From Acholoe squamosa (taxonomy: Eukaryota; Annelida; Polychaeta; Phyllodocida; Polynoidae), in the NCBI GenBank assembly GCA_949317995.1, contig OX439050.1, positions 18,554,061 through 18,618,060 of the forward strand: a stretch of DNA of 64,000 bases. The letters run 5' to 3'. Under the pieces are notes generated by a model. That model searched no databases and had not been told where the DNA came from. It saw nothing but the letters and a program-made list of their open reading frames with translations. Positions 44,930 to 57,092 of this stretch are shown here, piece by piece; positions within the stretch are counted from its first letter, which is position 1, and each line of letters begins with the position of its first letter. A program made the translations under genes and the position numbers.

Positions 44930-47900
44930 TTTGAAGGGATGTGGATTTGACCTTGGTGCTAAGATGGAACTTGCTAAGTACGCAAGTTGTCCTATCTACT
45001 TGAAAGGTAGGCAGTGGTACGCAGGTGTATCTGTGAGTGGTAGATCTGCTGAGTTCTTGGACGATACGGGTGCTAGCCACTCCTGTATTACAAAGAGGCT
45101 CTATGATCTTTTGCCTACGGGTCATGAAACTTTCACAATAGAAGGAAATGCTTGTACGGCAGATGCAAACATTTGGTAGAACATGTTTGAGGTTCAGTCT
45201 ACAGGAGGATAAGGATTTTATTCTTACTCCGACTGTAGCGAACATTGCGGATGATGGTATATTAGGTCTGGATTTTGCTGCATTGTATGAAGCAAGGTTA
45301 GATTCCCAGAGGGGAATATTGGAAGTAAGAGACCCGTACCATCTCGAAGTACAATGTGTACTTGGACAAGTAAGTAGTGTAGCCAGTGTAGCACAGACAG
45401 TTAAGATCCCACCGGGTACCGCCTGTGATGTCTTATGTTGAGCAGACTGTGAACTTTCTGGGAAAGTTGGAGTTGTTGAACCTGACACCGTCATGTTGTC
45501 AAGTATTGGACTTGAATCTGCCGATATTCTAGTAGCAAATGCTGCTTGGACGGTAGTTCCGGTATCCAATCCAGGTAACAAAACCATCTACATTCAGAAG
45601 GATACCACTCTTGGGTCGGTTATCCTATCTGAAGTAGTGGAAAGCTGTAAGCATACTTTAGGAACCGAATTCCCTTCGTTATCCGAAAGGAATCTGGAAT
45701 TAGATAATCTAATAGCTAAAAGTCATGTCAAGACGGATGTGCAACGTGAAGCCTTAACTGACTTGCTAGACAAGAATAGAAAGGCTTTTGCAGCACCAGG
45801 TGAAAGATTGGGACGTACTGATACAGTACTCCATACAATTGACACTGGTGAGAATGAACCTTTTAAGATTCCGTACAGGAGACTTCCTCTAGCCAAGAAA
45901 AGGGTTGCTGAGGAAGAGATAGCTAAAATGCTTGAACAGGATGTTATTACACCATCCTCTGGCCCTGTGTGCATGGTGACCAAGAAAGATGGTACCATCC
46001 GTTTTTGCATAGATTACCGAAAATTGAATGGTATGACCAAGAAGAATTTGTATCCATTGCCATGGATTGATGAGACTATAGACTGCCTTGGAGGCAATCA
46101 ATGGTATTGCTCTTAAGAATGAAAATCCGGGTATTGGCAAGTGGGCATGAATCCAAAAGATATGGAAAAGACAGCATTTTCTAGTCATATTGGACTATTC
46201 CAATATAATGTGATGCTGTTTGGGTTATGTAATGCACCCGCGACATTTGAAGCCATGATGGCAACTTTTTTAAGTGATCTATTATGGAAGAAATGTCTGG
46301 TTTATTTGGATGATGTGATAGTCTTTGGCAAGACAATTGAAGAATGCTTAGAAAATTTAGGCCTGGTTCTGAAAAGAATCAGGTCTAATGGTCTTAAGCT
46401 GAAGCCTAAGAAATGCGATCTCTTCATGAGATCCATTAACTACTTAGGAAGAATCTCCAATGAAGGGATTAAAGCTGGATGTTGTGTCAAATTGGCAAAC
46501 ACCCACGAATGCTAAAGAAGTTTTCTCCTTCCTTGGTTTTTGTTCCTACTATAGAGACTTTATACCAGTATATTCCAGGGTCGCATTTCCTATACAGAGT
46601 TTGTCCCAATGGTTGCCTGGAGTTAGGAAGGAACGTTTTCCCTGGGGATCCGAGCAAGATGAAGCCTCCTGTATTGAGATATCCGACAGAGAATGATCAT
46701 TTCATTCTAGATACTGAATACCCCAATTCATGGGGAAAATTTAGAAAGTTTTCATGAAAATAGCATGAACAAAATACAATTTCTCCCAAACAAGTTCATT
46801 TTAAGATATTTTGAGCAAAACCTAAGACTACTATGTACAAAGTTCCCTAGCAAGGGTAGGGTTCGGAAGAAAAACCCGCGAACAAGTGCCCTAGCAAGGG
46901 TAAGGGTAGTCGGGGGTTCAGCCACACACCCGTATCAAAAAAAATTGAAGTGCCTTATCCCAGGTCCAGGGTAGGGTGGAAGTTCCTATTGCTTTTGCTA
47001 GTAACACGTTGAGCAAGGCTCAAAGTAATGAGAGTTGTTGGCTGTGGTGGTCTATACGAAGAAATTCAAGCATTTTCTGTGGGGAAGTGACTTCACTCTA
47101 CGGACTAATCACTCTTCCCTCAGATGGTTATTGAATTTTAAGGATGCGGAGGGGATGATAGGTCGCTGGCTAGTGCACCTATCCGAATTTGGTCTAAATC
47201 ACAGCCAGATTGAACAAAGAGCCGGGGCAAACATCTAAATGCAGATGCTTTTTCTAGAATTCCAGTGAGGAAATGTGTAAACGCTGAGTGCACTGATTGT
47301 GGAGCACACAATACTGTATTAGCCGCGGTTTGGATTCCATTCGATACCCAACCAGAACATGTTTTGCCCTATTGGCCAGAGAGTGATGGACATGTAGAGA
47401 AATTCAATAAGACTCTGATCCAGGTATTGAAATCTCTAGTAAATGAGCAAATGGGCGATTGGGATGATCAGTGTGAATTTGTTATGCATGCTTATAACAG
47501 CACTGTACATTCAAGTACAAACTGTTCGCCTAATCTCCTTGTATTTGGAGAGGATTTAATTATGCCTGCAGACCTAGTCTTTGGCGTAGTAAGGATGAAA
47601 CCGGAAGCACCTTGTCAGGTAATGTTTGTAGAATCCCTAAGGGATAACTTCAAACAAGCCTATGAAAGGGTAAGAGATATGATACAGGCCTAAAAGCCAG
47701 ATATTTTAATCTGGGGGAAAGAGTACTGCGTCTACATCAACCTCTTGCCAAGAGAAGACCCTGGAGGCCACGGAAGGTTGTAGACCCGATGTCAGTGGTG
47801 CCCCCTGTCGTTACATCTGGCAGGCAGGGGCGAATAAAGAAAGTCTCGGCGGGCTTAGGTAAAAATAAGAGGAAAGGTTCTTCTAAGGCTAAAAAAAAAC

Positions 47901-47935
47901 CTTGCTGGGGACTGCCGTAACCTAACCCGTTAAAC
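44930..47935 (+). pseudogene. Gypsy pol: protease, RT, RNase H, integrase remnant
   Basis: The protease active site DTGAS lies near 45064. Reverse transcriptase follows from about 45870, with VTKKDGT-x-RFCIDYRKLN, FGLCNAPATF and the YLDD catalytic box at 46303-46314. RNase H begins FILDT near 46704. It is cut by about 250 bp of unrelated sequence (46720-46968) and resumes with FASNTLSK and LRTNHSSLRWLL. The integrase keeps the zinc finger start (C-x4-C-x2-C) and then jumps at 47330 to SDGHVEKFNKTL, so most of the catalytic core, including both Asp residues, is deleted. A basic tail (47700-47935) follows. Stops and frameshifts occur in several parts. Confidence 0.85.
46720..46968. other. Insertion of about 250 bp in the RNase H region
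   Basis: Sequence here does not continue the RNase H frame and contains GCCCTAGCAAGGGTA twice in related form (46846 and 46887), with GTTCGGAAGAAAAACCCGCG between. No inverted ends were identified, so its nature is unknown. Confidence 0.4.
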
Positions 47936-48234
47936 ACAACAAGTGTGGTGTCCTGTACTGTGTATTGTTATATGTTGTAACCTAGTTCAATGTATACCCG
48001 AGCCAATCGTCAGTTCTTGGAAAATGACCTGTGACAATATACCCACAGTTATGGACGGATAGTCCGGTGGATATGCCTATGCTATCCATAAACTCCATAA
48101 TACCTTGCGAGTTGTCACAGTTGACACACAATTATGGGCAGATAACTGCCCGGGTATTGAATTGTTTATATGTAAGATGCGTGACCTAATTAAGGGTGTG
48201 CTTGACCCATTTAGGTCAGTCAGGTGATGCGCCG

Positions 48235-48300
48235 GTTCGAACATGCGCAGCGATTCAAGTTCGAGGAACCCGCCATATTGTCTTATTCCTGCAAGGGAAG
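48235..48300 (+). promoter_or_regulatory. Putative internal promoter before the post-pol gene
   Basis: The region has CATGCGCAG (NRF1-like half site) at 48242 and GCCATATTGT (YY1-like) at 48272-48281. The ATG of the extra gene follows about 190 bp later. The same 10-mer lies about 180 bp before the homologous ATG in the other LTR element. The promoter role is inferred from conservation and motif identity. Confidence 0.45.
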
Positions 48301-48468
48301 AAGACGTGGCCCGAGGCGGTCCAAATGTTTTGGGAGTTTGAAACCTTTCTCTGTGTTGGTCCGAGTGATGCCCTCATTAAAAGGCACTAACCATTCTCAC
48401 TGGGTGAGCAGTTTACACTGCTTATCCAGTGAATAGGGATATTAAATCCCCGAAAGCCACTTCTGCCA

Positions 48469-51400
48469 ATGGCGGAAGAGGCCGTTCGGCTTGGCGGCGG
48501 TGCCGGTGCCAGCACCCCAGCGGAGTATGGTAGTGGAGCCCTACATACTCGTATGATGATCAACAGTATGATGAAGACTGTGATCAGATGGATCAGCGCA
48601 TGAACGTTCATCAGTACTTCTCTGGAATGGAAGACAGCAATGTAGAATCCTTCTATGACGCATCTGAACATTCCAGACAAGGCAGCCCTGACTGCCCCCA
48701 CGGTCAGCCCTCTATGGATCCAGGAACACTATGTGGCCCCTGCACCCACGAACCAGTTGAGTGAAGAAGCATCCGGAAAGCTGTCGCAAGACCACAATCT
48801 GATGCAACCTCCACGTCAACTACCCCCATGACTTAGTGTTGGTACCTGCGGTGTGTTGGGCGGTCTTTCTTCTCCAGAAGAGAGGCCTACCCACATAGAG
48901 ATGCCACCAGGCAGAAGCCTTGAATGGGCAGATATAGCAGGTCCATACGACAGGCAAAAGCTAGCTGTTTCTGACGAAATGCTAGTACTCACCGCAGATG
49001 GAATGCCCAGGGAGATTGACTCATGAGTAGTCAATGTGATCTGGGAATGTGCTCACCCTCTATGAGCCAACACAATTCCTGAAGCCTGGTTGATGGATTA
49101 CCATCAAATGGCTAAAGGATTGGTGGTGCATTTGTGGTTCCGCAAAGCTGTCTGGGATGCGGAGATGGCTTTCAGGAGGAATCGGTTTGATAGACCATTC
49201 TATGTGTCTGACGCAACCGGTTACACCGGTGTCAAGGCTAACAAGGTCGCTCAATACATTGACCGCGACCAGATTCTATTTTTAGAAACTGTGGATGAAT
49301 ACGAAGCAGCAGGCAATGCTGTGTTGGAATACAGTCTGGGGGTCCCCATCGCATCTCAAGTAATTGAGGCTGAAGAGGCCCGTATTGGTGTCTCTCCAGC
49401 AGTCCAAAATCTTGTGGTAAGATTGTTGGAAAGACAGTATGCCTTGGAGCACCCAGAGATTCCATCTGGGGAAACGTCAGTGCAAGTTTTACCCGAAATG
49501 GCTAACAAAATGGACCGCTTGATGTCTCCCGACCAGCCCTTACTCATAGAGGACAAGGCTCGGGTATCCGAGCAGGCTCCAGCTGTCCCGCCCCATACCG
49601 ACAGTTCTCCCGCTTCTGCTCAGTCTACTCCCGAGAAGGCTGAAAAGAAGTCAGAAAAAACTGGGAGTGGAAAAAGCAAATTCACTAAAGGAAAAGGTAA
49701 AGGAAAAAACATAAATGTCGAACCCTCTGCCAGTACCAGTGTGGCTGAAGGCACCCGGAGCCAACGTGTGTCTCCAAAAGTAGCCAATAGGAAGGCAGCT
49801 AAGACTATGGATGTTTCCGGCAATGAGACGGACGCATCCGAATCAGGCTCCTCCACTAGTCAGACTTGGAAGAGGAACAATAAGAAGGTTTCTCAACGGA
49901 AACCCGAAGCTGTCGAGGTAGAAGCCCAGCTACCAAGTCCACCGGCTGTGCCTGATACCCCTGCTACTGTAAAAAAAGAGGCTAGTGTGCCAGTTATCAA
50001 ATTTCATGACATCATGACCTGTTGTGCAACCAACAGCTGGACCATCCGGAGAAGAACACAAGGTGCCGTTGGACCCAGTTTTGGATGCGAGTCCTACAGA
50101 CGAGCAATAGGCTGTTATCTTGGCTAATGCCAATAACAACTTTGCTGACTTTATTCCCCTGTATCGTGGACGTCTGAAGGGTAGCAAATCCATCTGGAGA
50201 CTGCCCCCTCAGAAGACATGTGAAGGGTTTGAGGATATGGAGGACTGGCTTTGCAAGAAGTTTTCCGACCACAAACCGGCCACCATGTACTGGTTGTATT
50301 GGGAATTCGTAAAGATTTCATCCAACAACCCGTACAATTATGACCAGAAGGCGAAGTTAAAGTTTGCCTTAGAGAAGTACTAAGGGGATGAGCACAAGGA
50401 TTGCCCATTCCAACATTGTACTCAGATGGAGGGTGAAGTGGAATTCTTGTTAGATAAAGACGCATTTTTGCGCCATCTAGTTGAGTTCCATATGCAACGG
50501 AGGCCGGAGTACGTCTGCGACTCGGAGGCTGGCAAGAAATGTGCAAGATCTGTCACCCACCAGCGAGGAGATATGATACGGGATTGGGAATCCGCTCATG
50601 GAGAGGGTTTGGAGAATGCTATTGATAGAGTGGTAAAGGTACATTCTGAACTCTACAATAACCTTCAGCATTGACCCCCGAGACACTGTCTTCACTCAAA
50701 TCGAGTACAAAGCAGTTTGCGCCAACAGTTCCTGGTACTAACCAGAAGCTGAAGGCTCGGTCTCCTGGAGCAGGTAAACTGGAGTATGCTCAAGAGAAGT
50801 ACGACTTGCTGAATGAGTGGAGAAGCAATAAGGCCCGCAAACGTGGTGGAGCCTATGTTACTCCAACCAGAGAGCAAGTCCATAGCCGCAGAGATTACCG
50901 TCAAGGTCTCTCTGCTGGAGACAGGAAGAGACAGGCCTCTGCTAACCCTAGCTGATCCAGGTCACCCATAGAAGTGCTGGAGAATCAGTTGTATGGCTCG
51001 AACAGGAAGAAGCAACATCTTCCTGTCCCCACTGGAACTCCCACGAGTTATGGTGTAACACCGCAGGGTGGTGCTCATAAACCGACCTTCTTTGGTGTCA
51101 GTGGACCGGGTGGCCATGCCTCTCGCCCCTGACCAAAGCTAAATCTGAGGTATCCAAAGCAATTTCCTCCTATGGGCCCATCTGGACCAGAGACGCAAGT
51201 CTTTGATCAATATGGTAGGGCCAAACAGGAACTGTTGGCTGGGAGAGGTTAAGGCCAATGACCGACTCTTGGTATTGTGGTGCAGCAATGTCCAGCTGCA
51301 CCAATTACTACTAAGCAGCTTAAAAGGGAGCTGGCTATAGGTTGCCCCTAATCCAGGGAATACCAAACTAGGGACCTTCTACGCCCACTACTAGTGTTAC

Positions 51401-52017
51401 GACAACCGTGGTTGCTTCCTCGCATCCGGCTGTGTCTGTCTCAGCCAGTGGATCTGGACACCTGAACCCGAGGCCACAGAGTCAGGTACCTCCTCCTGAT
51501 GATGTGGTTCATCGGCCTAAGGTCATCCAGATGGCCGAAACCTTCTTTAAGAAGGAGGAGAAATTGTCTTGATCCATCCAGATCAAGCAATTTGAGACGT
51601 TACAACACCATATGGAGAACCTCCACTTGGATATGTACCGTCGGACAGTATCAAGCACCTTACAGTGTATTGACACCATCCAAAAATCTGAGATAAAATA
51701 TATCTCTGCTCAGATGAAGGCTGAGGTTGCCAAAGAAAAGCAGGAAGCTGGAAATCTGAGGCAAGAAGCCTTATCGGACAAAGAGACTGCATCTCAGATG
51801 CTCAAAGTTGAGAGAGCAATGAACATGAGAAGTTCTTCAAAGTATTTGGAGTTGTTCTGGACAACTGGGATGGCACCCCTGGCCATGCTTTGGATCTTTT
51901 CAAAGCTTGCCAGAAAGTCAATCTGGTTGTTGCAGCACCTCCCGCACCTCAAGGACCGGATCCGGATCAGCCTGCTCAACAGCCTGACCAGGATCAACCT
52001 GAGTTCTAAGAACATGG
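48469..52017 (+). pseudogene. Post-pol accessory gene, decayed copy (unrecognised family)
   Basis: Between integrase and the 3' LTR lies about 3.5 kb of broken coding sequence, colinear with the better copy at 63029-60134. It starts MAEEAV (MAEESV in the other). Conserved block 1 lies near 48880-49210 (AGPYD, TADG, PEAWL, GLVV-x-x-x-FRKAV-x-x-A-x-x-AF). A Ser/Thr/Lys-rich linker follows (to about 49950), then block 2 near 50120-50385 (ANANNNF, MYWLYWEF, KLKFALEKY). A finger-like YVCD-x-x-x-GKKC-x(18)-H segment lies near 50510-50600. Then come a Pro/Gly-rich region, a helical Lys/Glu/Ala stretch (51600-51830), and a terminal VFGV-x-x-DNWDGTP motif near 51845. There is no signal peptide or membrane segment. 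Function is unknown. Confidence 0.7.
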
Positions 52018-53640
52018 AGCAGTAAAACTGCTACATGTTGGTTGGACATAAATAAGTGTCCCGTATATGGAGGTGACTCACCTAGTATTGTTAGCAGGGG
52101 CGGATCTAGGGGGGGGGGGTCCTGGGGGTCAGGACCCCCCCCCTTTTGGTCCACCCATAACATGTCCAAATAGGGGTCCCCGAAGGTGGACCCCCCCCTT
52201 TGGGACCACCCCAGATGTCCACTTTGTATGCCTCCATTCAAGACTCCTATCTCTTCAATATACTTTTTATTGTTTGCAAATTGTACAATTTATGACTCTA
52301 CAGCATCTAAAATATATAAAATTTCCTCAAAATTCTCTAATGTGAGCCAATCCAGAAAAAATTACCATTAAATTAAACATATAGATAATGCTTGGCTTAG
52401 ACCTATAATTATTATATAAGGCATAGCTTATACCACAGGGGGTCTCATATAAGGTGGGGTAAAGAGCTCTGGTCAAATATGCCAAGTTATCCTAAATATC
52501 TCTGTCTTTAGTGAATACTATTTTCTGCAAAGCGCATACCATATGTGTGAGTACCTCAATGATAGGTTTAGCTGAAATCAGCCTTTTCTGATGAATAAAA
52601 CAATCAGAAATTGAGTATTTTATTTTCTCCAACTGTCAGAATTTTGAAATCAGGCTGTTCCATCAATAGACACCAACCCACTTCTGTTGGGTTGTTGGTC
52701 AGTTTATGGAGCTGCTCCAGCCTCCACCCCCAAACCCTAATGACCCCACACAGACCAAACTTCAAAGAGGACCACCTGTGGGGCAATAAAAATTAGCACC
52801 TCTGTGTGAAAGCAGTATACACATGCTGTAAGGGCACAGCAGGACTTCAGTTTGTATGTACACCAACGGAATCTATCCCTTTAAACCCATCCGGGTGAGC
52901 CCTATAGGTTGAGCTTGAGTGGTAAAGGCCAGGTTAAAAAAGAAATGGGTCAGCGATCTAGGGTATAATTTACATTAGATTAGGGGTAATCCACTAAAAA
53001 CTACCCCTAATATGCACCAGTGACCACAAAGGCATCTAGGCATTGGGTGTGCCTTATGCGTGGGATACTATATGTGGGGTTCCCCTGGTAATTTTCTATC
53101 AGATTTACATCCTATTTATTCATCACTTAGGGTGCATAAAAATACTTTAAACATCTTTGACATCTTTTTTCCAAAGTTTTCTTAAGGGCAGGCTCCAAAT
53201 CAATTTCAAATAAAACTACTAGATTCACAACCAATGATACAGTAATTCCTTAGACCCTTAGACTACAGTGTTTGACACCAATATGTTTTAAACATTTCCT
53301 TGGGGGACAAGCTGTCCAAACCCTATTAAAGAACAATGTATGGTATCAGGACATGAATTTGCTCCCTTGCTGAAAACACTTGCCTATACTAAAATGCTTT
53401 AAATATAAGTTTGATGATTATGTTATAAGATTTTCTTTGGGCATGAATCAAAACTCCCTTAACCACCAGTGCATAAATATACCCCTCACGGTACACCAAA
53501 ATGCCTTAAACTTCAAGGTTTGACATCAATTTTTCAAAAAATTTCCCATGGGTGGGGGCAGGCCCCCACACCCCCTTTCACAACAATATCTAAGATTACT
53601 AGATTCACATCTAAGGCCAGTTGAATCCCTTAAACTAGAG

Positions 53641-53677
53641 TTATCCCTCGGAAACCTTAAGCGTTTCCGGAAACCTA
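53641..53677 (+). repeat. Left 37-bp inverted repeat of the mini-DIRS unit
   Basis: It is an exact inverse match to 55408-55444. The inner end passes straight into the RNase H frame (about 53670 onward), with no room for a start codon or promoter of the usual DIRS type. Confidence 0.9.
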
Positions 53678-54145
53678 TGAAACAGCCATAAAATTAGGCC
53701 TCGATGCACTAATCACAGAGAACGGGGTCAATGTGAAAATCAGGACTGACAACACTAAATCACTGGCTTATGTCAGGAAAATGGGTGGGGTTAAGTCTGA
53801 ACCATGCAATAAGATAGCCAAAGAAATTTGGGAATGGTGTGAAGAACGGGACATTTGGCTAACAATAAACCACATCCCGGGGAAGGATAACGTCCTGGCT
53901 GACTACCTGTCTAGACACTTCTCCTAGAGTGGGAACTAAGTGAAAAGATTTTCAAAAAGGTGTGTAAAATCTTTAGCAAGCCTGAGACAGATCTCTTCGC
54001 TTCTCGAGCAAACAAAAAGTTAGAAACTTTTGTTTCTTGGGGGCCTCAACCAGGTGCCTGGGAAATTGACGCTATGTCAATAACTTGGAGGAATAACTAT
54101 ATATGTACATTTTTCCTCCTTTCAGCCTCTTGGGGCCCGTGATAC
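53678..54145 (+). pseudogene. DIRS RNase H C-terminal part and linker domain
   Basis: The frame running from the left repeat reads IRTDNT, then MGG, then HIPGKDNVLADYLSRHF, the last catalytic-site region of DIRS RNase H. A frame change near 53925 leads to EWELS and PETDLFASRANKKL, then YIFPPFSLLG and ILITPDWLGQPWY in a further frame (54103 onward). These are standard DIRS segments between RNase H and the recombinase. The N-terminal half of RNase H and all of the reverse transcriptase are absent. Confidence 0.8.
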
Positions 54146-54233
54146 AGCGGATCTGGCTGGAGCAGGTGAGGGCTATCCTGATAACACCAGACTGGCTGGG
54201 ACAGCCCTGGTATGGCGGACTACAGCGGTCCGG

Positions 54234-55285
54234 GTGGCGGATGCTCAGGTTCAGGAAGGCCAAGGGCAACCTTTGTCATCCGGGGGAGCCAGCCAACAAA
54301 GAGCGACTGTCGGCGACCCCACTCCTGGCATTTCGGACATTCTGAAAGCAGAACTATCTCACCACGGCCAGGCCATCGAACTTATCACGCAAGCCCGTAG
54401 GCCTGCCACACGGAAGACGTACAACACATACCTTCGTAAGTGGTACGCCTTCTGTGCAGACACTGACACACAAATCCTCCAACCGTCGATCCAACGAGTG
54501 TGAGAGTTCCTGGCGAAATTGGCCAAAGACAAAAATGGATACACCGCGCTAAACGCTGCTCGTTGTGTGCTCTCGGCCATTCTGGGCGACTTCCAAGGCC
54601 AATCAGTGGGCCAGCACCCATACGTAAAGCCGCTTCTGAAGGGGGCTTATGAGATGAACCCACCGGCCCCTAGATACCAGGAGTTCTGGGATGTGAGGAG
54701 GGTTCTAGACCTTCTGCAGACCTGGGACAATGGCACCACCGCACTCAGGGAGCTCTCCATGAAACTGGCCACTTTGCTCCTCTTAGTCACATCACAAAGA
54801 GGCCAGACCATCGTCAACCTTTCCATCCAAGGTTTGAAAATGGGAGACAAGGTGGTATTCAAGATGACAAGACTCCTAAAGTCTAACAGGTTGGGGGACC
54901 CTCTCAACACGATAGTCCTGAGGAAGTTCGACCAGAACCCTAGGGTGTGCGTTGTTAGGTGCCTAGAAGAGTACCTGAAATGCACCCAAAGCAAAGGAAG
55001 AGAGAGAAAAACCTCTTGGTCAGCTTCGTCTCGCCCCACCGCGGTATCTCCCGCGATACACTTAGCCGTTGGGTCATGGTCGTGCTTAAAAAGGCTGGCA
55101 TTGATGTCAACCAATACAAGCTACACTCCACCCGAGGGGCCTCTGCCTCAGGCATCCTTAAAGTGGGAGGAAACCTCAACACCCTCATGAGGAGAGTGGG
55201 TTGGAGGCAGGCGGAGTCTTTCGCGAAGTACTACCACAAACCAATCGAGGACATGGTAGGGGCAAATGCGCTCCTCGAACAGTGA
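54234..55285 (+). pseudogene. DIRS-type tyrosine recombinase, frameshifted
   Basis: An N-terminal SAM-like binding part starts in one frame (TRKTYNTYLRKWYAFC, near 54410). A TGA at 54501 interrupts it, and the catalytic domain opens with SQRGQTI (first catalytic Arg) near 54790. A frameshift between 54960 and 55030 leads to HSTRGASAS (the H-x-x-R pair) near 55125 and VGWRQAESFAKYYHKP, which supplies the Trp/His position and the Tyr nucleophile. All catalytic residues are therefore still readable, but in separate frames. The enzyme integrates circular DIRS DNA without a DDE integrase. Confidence 0.85.
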
Positions 55286-55407
55286 CTGTTTCTAGAGACT
55301 GCATATACCACTTCTTTCAAGCTACACTTTCTGTTAAATATAGATTGGATACTAAAAAGATTGTGTTTGGTTTTCTGTTGGGGGATTCAATTGCTATGAA
55401 ACTCTCG

Positions 55408-55444
55408 TAGGTTTCCGGAAACGCTTAAGGTTTCCGAGGGATAA
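55408..55444 (-). repeat. Right 37-bp inverted repeat of the mini-DIRS unit
   Basis: It is the exact inverse of 53641-53677, about 120 bp after the recombinase stop. Outside both repeats the sequences differ (CTAGAG left, TTTTGA right), so no target duplication is seen. Confidence 0.9.
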
Positions 55445-56217
55445 TTTTGAAATTATTCGAGACTTACCTGTAAGTTGAGGTATAATTAAGATTATACCAA
55501 GGGAACCTAGCAGTTCAGGGAATATACGCCCCACCCTCCCTCAACTTACTCGTACACTCGTCAAGTAGACATTATCTATAATAATGAATATAATCAGGGG
55601 GATATAGTTTACACATCCCAGTATATTTATTTTATCAGTTGTAGGCTTTCATCCCCCAACAGGCTCTTAAGGACTGACTGCGCATGCGCGAATCCACCAA
55701 ATTTAACCTCTATATTACAACATTTTTTTCTAGAGGACCAGCACCCATAACCTCACAAAGAACAAAGCATTACCACATATAAGATTTGCATCCCCTTTAT
55801 GTAAACCTTGCCAACCCCAGGTTTACACCAAAATGCTTTAGAAATTGGACTTTGATATCTATATTTCAGAAATTTTCTAGGGGACATACCCCCAAGCCTC
55901 CCTAAAACACAATAGTGGAATCAAAATGTAATAAGATTTTCACTCCCTGTTCATGGGTTTATACTGCTGATGGTACACAAAAATGCTTTACTAGATTGGG
56001 GTCTAGAAATACATCAGAATGCACCATTTCATGTCTAAATTTCAAAATTTTCTTGGGGGGGCCATGCCCCCAAACCCCCTAACTTTGTCATGGCACTGTG
56101 CTTGCGACATCACGGTGCTGTGCTTGTGACATTGCGACGCTGCGCTTGAGACATCGGAGTGATAGGCCCCAGGGTTGGACCCCCCCTTTTAAAATTCCTG
56201 GATCCGCCCCTGGTTAG

Positions 56218-57092
56218 ATAGAAACTAATTTTTCTATCTAACCCGGTAATTTTTTATTAGAATATATATTATATCCTAATCCGGAAACTCTAAGCCGCAA
56301 ACATGATGGAGTACGATGCTGTATACGAATATCCATGGATGTGCTGAAAAACTATATTATATCTGCATAGTACTGTTGCAGTTTGTGTCAAACACATCAC
56401 TAGCGGTGCTTTTATGCTAGTATGTATACTGTGTTATTGTCAAAACTGAACTATCCACTGGATTACTTATCTATCACTACAAAGTCAGCTAGCACTACAG
56501 GCATCTTGTTTTAGCTATGCCCACTCGTCTAAAACCACACCTGGAATCCAGCTATGATAAACACCAGTTAGCTAGCACTACAGGCATCAGGGTTTAGCTA
56601 CGCCCATTTACAACATATCCACAATCATGGAAATAGCACTTCAGGCATCAGGGTTCAGCTCGCCCAAATCTACTATCAAGTCACCTCACATAGGAATATG
56701 AACTTTAGCACTACAGTGCATCAGGGTTTAGCTACACCCACAACTCCAGCAGTATCCGACTCCTTGGAAATTCTCCATCTACAAACAAGAAACATAATCA
56801 TCTATTATTACATTGTATAGTCGTATCTATATCATAAATTATGTGAAACAGGTGTTCATGTAAATTCATATCTTTTACAAAGGTATATAAATGTTACTCA
56901 CCTATGAATGGCTAAATAGACCTACAATTGTTCATATAGGTCTTTCCTGGTCTCATTATATCAGAGACTATTTTCTTCTGTAAAGTGTTACTTGTACAAA
57001 ACACATGGTAATTATATATCTGAGCTGCATCTCATAAACTATATAACTAGAGAAAGTCAAGTGGACATCTCTTAATATTAAATCACTCAGGT
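56218..57092 (+). other. 3' non-coding region of the Gypsy element
   Basis: It lies between the nested DNA element and the right LTR. AGCACTACAGGCATC-x-GG-TTTAGCT-x-x-GCCCA recurs about four times from 56485 to 56745 at uneven spacing of 75-110 bp. GTTAGATAGAAA and TTTCTATCTAAC at 56213-56242 form a short hairpin exactly at the insertion point of the DNA element. No polypurine tract is obvious before the LTR. Confidence 0.55.

Larger units (their letters stand above)
53641..55444 (+). mobile_element. Mini-DIRS unit: partial RNase H plus tyrosine recombinase between perfect 37-bp inverted repeats
   Basis: The first 37 bp (53641-53677, starting TTATCCCTCGGAAACC) reappear exactly inverted at 55408-55444. 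Between them lie the end of a DIRS-type RNase H, the DIRS linker domain and a tyrosine recombinase. Inverted termini and no target duplication are typical of DIRS elements. Gag and reverse transcriptase are missing, so this is an internally deleted derivative or an unusual compact element. Each repeat contains GGAAACCTTAAGCGTTTCC, an almost palindromic site of the kind tyrosine recombinases act on. Confidence 0.75.
52095..56212. mobile_element. 4.1-kb DNA-transposon-like element with CAGGGGCGGATC inverted ends
   Basis: The ends CAGGGGCGGATCTAGG and, mirrored, CCTGGATCCGCCCCTG are flanked on both sides by GTTAG (52090-52094 and 56213-56217), a 5-bp target duplication. Subterminal G- and C-runs also mirror each other. 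The body has no recognisable transposase, only low-coding sequence with repeated TAAAATGCTTTA-like and GGGCATGCCCCCAAACCCCC-like phrases. It was later entered by the DIRS-derived unit. The class is uncertain. Such ends are common in animal DNA transposons. Confidence 0.8.

Noticed and set aside
53641-55444. Crypton-type DNA transposon
   Set aside because: The recombinase is preceded by DIRS RNase H and linker domains, and Cryptons have no RNase H and no inverted termini.
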